A stretch of 64,000 bases of DNA from Fasciolopsis buskii (taxonomy: Eukaryota; Platyhelminthes; Trematoda; Plagiorchiida; Fasciolidae), in NCBI GenBank assembly GCA_008360955.1, contig LUCM01000180.1, forward strand, positions 331,071 through 395,070, read 5' to 3'. Below the pieces are notes generated by a model. The model saw only the letters and a list, made by a program, of their open reading frames with translations. It did not search any database and was not told the DNA's origin. Of this stretch, positions 59,746 through 64,000 are shown piece after piece (within the stretch, counting starts at the first letter, position 1; every line of letters starts with the position of its first letter). Both the position numbers and the translations under genes were made by a program.

Positions 59746-62289
59746 CTGCTGACACCTCGGTTTGAAGTTGATTCGATGCCATCAGTAAGTACACGGCAGC
59801 TTCAGAATGCTTTTATTAAAGTGTGCAAATACTAACATTTTGGATTACAGCAGTCGATCTTCCTCATGTTGTTTGTTTTCTATCTCTTTCGCTTGTGGGT
59901 GACAGTCAACTAGGCCAAAAAGTACTTAATAGATCAATGCGAAGAGGTCGAAATGTGGTTTCCTGTCGGATGCGCATTTATCTCTTCTCAGTGTGCTCTA
60001 GTGATTCGTGTGTGTTTGGTATTTCCTGTGCGTTTAACCGAATGAACCAATGCGAGAGAGTGAGGATCAAGTTGCATGTAAAATGTCACTTTTATTTACT
60101 GAATTAGCCGCCCAAATGAACAAAAAATCCTCAGTTAAAGTGGATCACGTATTTTTAGTGTGTTTCGATCCCATCTAAAAGGAGTCAGTCAAATCCGAGT
60201 GTTTCCCAACTTCTAGTAATTAAACTGCCTTTTTTGTAGCTTACCATTCTGGCCGCACTGTTCCTTGAGGTTTAACGTGATTTTCGGTGTGTATTTTGGT
60301 AACTTGTCTTCACCGGAGTAGAGGCATCCGTAGCCACATTAACCGCTTGTATCCTGACTTGGAAGCTAGCCCGAAACCCTGTTCAACTGTTCAACTAAAC
60401 ATCTTCCAACATCCGTATATTACATAATATTAATCACGTCCGTTGGATCCTACCGGCAATCGGAATACCGAGAATTGGGAGACAATTCGGATTTCGGGAC
60501 CAGCTTTCAAGTCAACATATCTGCTACCATTCCGCCTAGTGCTGTTGATCAAAGCAAACAGAAAACGAAGTTAAATTTTCTCCTAACGTCATGTCGGGCA
60601 AACTTTCCCGAATTCCTTTCTAGTCCAATCCAATGAAGAACGATCACAATCTGGCTGAGCCAGGGTAGGAAAATCTGTCGCTTAACGACGAGCATAAGCT
60701 ATGACATAACCGGACCATCTTCGCGATCTAAAGGATTTAAAAGTTAATTGGGATTTCATTGCGATGTTTTTGCTGGGATTTGCGCTGCAAACTGGTGGAC
60801 AAGCTGAGCCGTCGTGGGATCCGAAGCGAAAAACAAGAGAATCATCACAGGTGGGTTAGAGACAATAGGGTGAAGACGAGAAGTGGCACAAAAGAGCTGA
60901 GTATCGACGAATAAAATGGTCCAAAAATGTGTTCTGGATTTTGTGCTTAGTGTTTCCAAAGATTTCCTTTTCGAATAAGTTCGAAAACCGCGCGGACTAA
61001 ATAAAAAATCAGAAAATGGTCAGGAAAAGCTTTTACCTGGCTTAAATTTTTACTCTCTCCATTTTTGAGTTTACAAGCGGACCATGAATGGCTTTTTGAG
61101 GCGAGGCAGTACCGAGGCACTTTTTAACAACATAGAAAATTGAGATTGCCTTTGATAATATTCTGGGCTGAAGGTTTCGGCAGAATTATATTGAGCAATG
61201 ACAGATAACAGCGAATCTGAACAGACCGCGGTTCGAGGTGCATCGCAAAACCCAAGTAATGTTCCACGTGTGTAATTTTCTAAGAGTCCGTGACATGGAG
61301 CTGGCAGACTTCTCGATTATCAAGAATAGCCAATCTGAAAAATACTGTGAAAGAAATCTCGAAGCAATGAGCGAAATCTTGTTCGTTAAATAGGTTGACA
61401 CATTCCGAGAATATTTGAACTGTCCGAATTGTCAGAAGTTCTGAAAGGGTCAGTTGCACAACGTCTAACTTCATGTGAGTATAAAATCCCATCCTACTAA
61501 ATACAGTATGAATACTTTCTGTCCTCGAAATATTTATTTCTTTTTTGTTCCAAAACACCTTGCTTATGCTTGTCTGTCATTTAATAAGCCGAATCATCAA
61601 ATAGTTCTTTTTTGGCTGTTTTGGTTTATCAAGGATGGGAGGAGTTTTTATGCATTTACTTCGCTTCGTCTATTGATTAGTAAAACCAGCGCAATATTCC
61701 CCTACTTTTGTTGACTCTCACGTCTTTGTTGTTCAACACCTTTACACAATGCACCACTGTGGTCTATCTGATAAGTAATAATGTGGTAGCATTGCTTGTT
61801 TTCTATGTAATCGTTAAACTTTGTTGATTCAGCTTATATGACAAATTTTACATTCATTTTAAAAGATACTCTAGGTATGAACAATCTTTCGAAATATAAA
61901 CCAGGGTGTTTGCTTCCTCGCCTGTTCCAAAACGCCAAGTCTAATCTGCTTATGAAACTGTACGTAGAGGGGAAAATCATTCTCGCCTTGTGCTTCTTTG
62001 AGGAAGAATTTCATACCTTTTTAACGTCGCCTGATATACACTGGAACGATGTACGGACTAACAGATGAAGTGCTTCCAGTGGGCTCAGCTGAAACGACAT
62101 CGTCTGAAATGGATGCCAACATCGGAGGACCGAACATTGAGTGAATTGTCTTTGATGACATTCCGGTAATTTTGAAGAATAAAGCCGGCTCTGGTGAAGG
62201 GCTCGGAAGCAGAAGAAATAAAATCCACTCCAGTGTCAAAAAATAACCTAGATGCAACATCATGTGATGTTCAGCAAAATCGTTCAGAG

Positions 62290-62460
62290 CCTGCCTGGTA
62301 GCGTAGTGGCTAAGGCGTAAGACTCAAAATCGTCCGTTTCGGCTTCACGTCACAGTTCGCGTGTGGTAGATATGCATTGGTGACGATCCCTAAAAAGGAT
62401 GAAACATCTGTACAGTGCTTCCATGGTTTCTTGATGATGATTTGAGCCCTGACATCACAC
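62290..62460 (+). mobile_element. tRNA-headed SINE with hammerhead-like body (Smα-like layout)
   Basis: The head begins near 62290. An A-box-like tagcgtagtgg (62299-62309) is followed by ctaaggcg and a mutated B box (gtttcggcttcac, 62336-62348), as in a tRNA-derived polymerase III promoter. About 25 bases later comes a hammerhead-like core (62374-62418) and then cttccatggtttcttgatg. The combination of a polymerase III head and a hammerhead domain in one short retroposon is the organisation known from the Smα SINE family of schistosomes. The body wording around gatccc...ggatgaaac resembles that family from memory. The 3' end is approximate. It needs LINE enzymes supplied elsewhere to move, and those visible here are dead. 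Confidence 0.6.
62374..62418 (+). ncRNA. Hammerhead-ribozyme-like fold
   Basis: Stem I gcattg (62374-62379) pairs with cagtgc (62413-62418), all six positions with one wobble. The core is gtgacga (62380-62386). Stem II is tcc/gga (62387-62389 with 62397-62399) around a seven-base loop, plus an unpaired T at 62400. gaaa is at 62401-62404. Stem III is a minimal ca/tg pair (62405-62410), then ta before the expected cleavage point, giving a GUA triplet, which fits the NUH rule. As in the fold at 9641-9683, core position 3 is G instead of C. Stem II has lost one pair compared with a GTCC/GGAC form. Probably inactive or weak, untested. Confidence 0.55.
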
Positions 62461-64000
62461 GGTGAATTATATCATGACAACATAGAATGGCAAATGGATG
62501 CTGCATTTAGCTTTTAACACCCTTCCAAACACGCGGTCTACACATCTATCTTAATCGCAAAAGGGCAAAAAGGGCGTTTCTATTTATTTACGATCCATTA
62601 ATTAGAATGTCATCGAATATACACTTTAGTCGAAGGTGTATTCAAGACAGTCAACCTAAGTACAGTAAAACAGATCCATCACTCCTTCAGCTGCATTGAA
62701 ATTTACCAAGCGGACGTTGATGTCAGTTACAGTGGCATTGGCCTGATTCAGTATTCTTGTGACTTAGTCGAATATAGGAGCACATTCCAAGAAAGAACAG
62801 TTCGTACGGCGAAAACTAATTAGAACGCTAAATGACACTCGCTCATTTTTTCGCGTTTTACAGTGAATTTATACCCCTTGCAATCTGAATTGGGACAATG
62901 TCTCTCACTGCATCCGCTTCTTCGTTTTACGAAGGGACGTGTCAGCCCGTTTATAATGACCTTTTTTGACAACCATTTTGAGTGGATACTGACTCGTGTT
63001 CTCGCAAATCTTCCAAAATTCAGCTTCTAATACAGAGATATTAATAAGTTCGCGAGATTACCTGTCTTTGTTTGGATCTGCTCCTTCAAACTAACCATTG
63101 AATAAGATATAAATTAAATTGATCTTACATTTTTACATTGTCACACACTGACTCGACGGCAAGTTATCTGGAGTCCGTAAATCTTATGCCTGCCATGGCC
63201 TTCTACGCTGCTTTTCTGTGCAAGTTTACTATACATCAACTTATTTATGGGTTACATTTTTCTGAAAAATCAGCATTTCGAGCAATTTTATTTCGGTCAG
63301 ACTTAGCAAACGAATTGCACCAAGTGACTAGTTAGTTTCACCGGCTTTTGTCAGTCTAATAACAAGTGAAATTCTAAGTCAAGAAACTAGTCATTTAGGT
63401 CAGCATAGTTCTCTGAAAACTGGCAAAAGATTACTGGAAGCAAACTAATTGGTTTTTTGATCGTCTTAACGTCTTATTCTTGCACAGATTATTGGTTACT
63501 GTCGACAGTCCTTGTTGAAGATTTTTGCCAAGATTAACACGGTGGACTAATCGACAGATTCTTGGGTTGTGCTTCCATTATCGTGCCGAACTAATTATGA
63601 CGGCGCCAGTCATATTCGCTCATATTCGCTTCTTTGTCATTGGCTGTTACTCCCCGTACAATACACAGTGACTGTACGGTTCTCTCCACCACAGTTGCGG
63701 TCAACACAGTACTCTGTTCGATCCTGAATTCAGGTTTTACTGCACCACGGCTAATAGTTGACGACGAGACTATTCTGATTTCTATTTGAATGTTACGATC
63801 CAAAAATCCAGCTCAGTCAACAAAAATACTACCGTGCCTTTGTCTGATGTGTTTTGGGAACTGAAGGGGAATTAGAAAGACTAACAGCGCAGATGGGTTC
63901 TCCGTGTCCTTCCGGAATGCGTCAAAACGCTGCAATGCAATAATTTTGATGTCTGCTATGAAAGAGTAGTTTCGGCTGGACTAAGCAACGGCATCTGTTA
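62461..64000. other. No gene seen
   Basis: No assignable feature besides a perfect double 10-mer. The longest frames are 70 codons (63591-63803, minus) and 65 codons (63138-63335, plus), without motif. Confidence 0.55.
63611..63630. repeat. Tandem duplication of a 10-mer
   Basis: The decamer catattcgct occurs twice without a gap. Confidence 0.9.

Larger units (their letters stand above)
53346..62289. other. No gene seen; 9 kb with microsatellites
   Basis: No supportable gene. The longest frames are 135 codons (57396-57803, plus), 109 (56686-57015, plus, made of a CA repeat in part) and 101 (55987-56292, plus). None carries a family motif. The hydrophobic frames at 59535-59835 are produced by trinucleotide-rich DNA. 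A 66-codon frame at 55176-55376 and an 87-codon frame at 58272-58535 look protein-like in composition only. Confidence 0.5.

Noticed and set aside
59535..59835. Apparent transmembrane proteins rich in V, I and L
   Set aside because: Two frames look hydrophobic at once because the DNA is a decayed trinucleotide repeat.
1..64000. Bacterial operons, CRISPR arrays or prophage
   Set aside because: No long frames, no ordered direct repeats with spacers, and no ribosome-binding pattern. The content is eukaryotic retroelements.

Overview
The window reads as eukaryotic nuclear DNA of moderate A+T content, most likely from a flatworm and probably a digenean trematode. The evidence is indirect. No reading frame exceeds about 150 codons, and the only recognisable proteins are broken retroelement proteins. 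The LINE remnants are RTE/BovB-like, of a type common in trematodes. A Penelope-like element and a tRNA-headed SINE with a hammerhead-like body are also present; that SINE layout matches the schistosome Smα family. Species cannot be fixed from the sequence alone. I could not support any intact host gene, rRNA, functional tRNA or CRISPR array, so this is an intergenic stretch or the inside of a very long intron.

Layout. Positions 1-1760 are a mosaic of three RTE-like fragments on both strands, followed by a tRNA-derived SINE near 2300-2480. An RTE 3' segment lies at 6790-7690 on the plus strand. A close relative on the minus strand forms the 3' half of the best RTE copy, at 39330-41160, which also contains an 8-base N gap. 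From 9557 to 10106 there is a compound foldback whose arms each carry a hammerhead-ribozyme-like core. An unrelated inverted repeat lies at 22435-22820. Fragments of a second RTE group lie at 25960-26165 (plus) and 30890-31985 (plus); a further minus-strand fragment at 29780-30180 is of uncertain group. A Ty3/gypsy remnant (gag, protease end, start of RT) sits on the minus strand at 41490-43250. A Penelope-like RT remnant sits on the minus strand at 51850-53345. A SINE at 62290-62460 combines a tRNA-like head with a second hammerhead-like core. Microsatellites are scattered throughout.

None of the retroelement frames is intact: all carry stops, frameshifts or deletions, and the polymerase catalytic motif is altered or missing wherever it can be located. 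They are fossils that cannot move by themselves. The most interesting signals are the hammerhead-like folds at 9641-9683 (minus) and 62374-62418 (plus). Both have a pairing stem I, a stem II hairpin, GAAA, a minimal stem III and a plausible cleavage triplet, and both have G where the canonical core has C at position 3. The rest of the window is annotated as blank stretches in which I see only short, chance-length reading frames.
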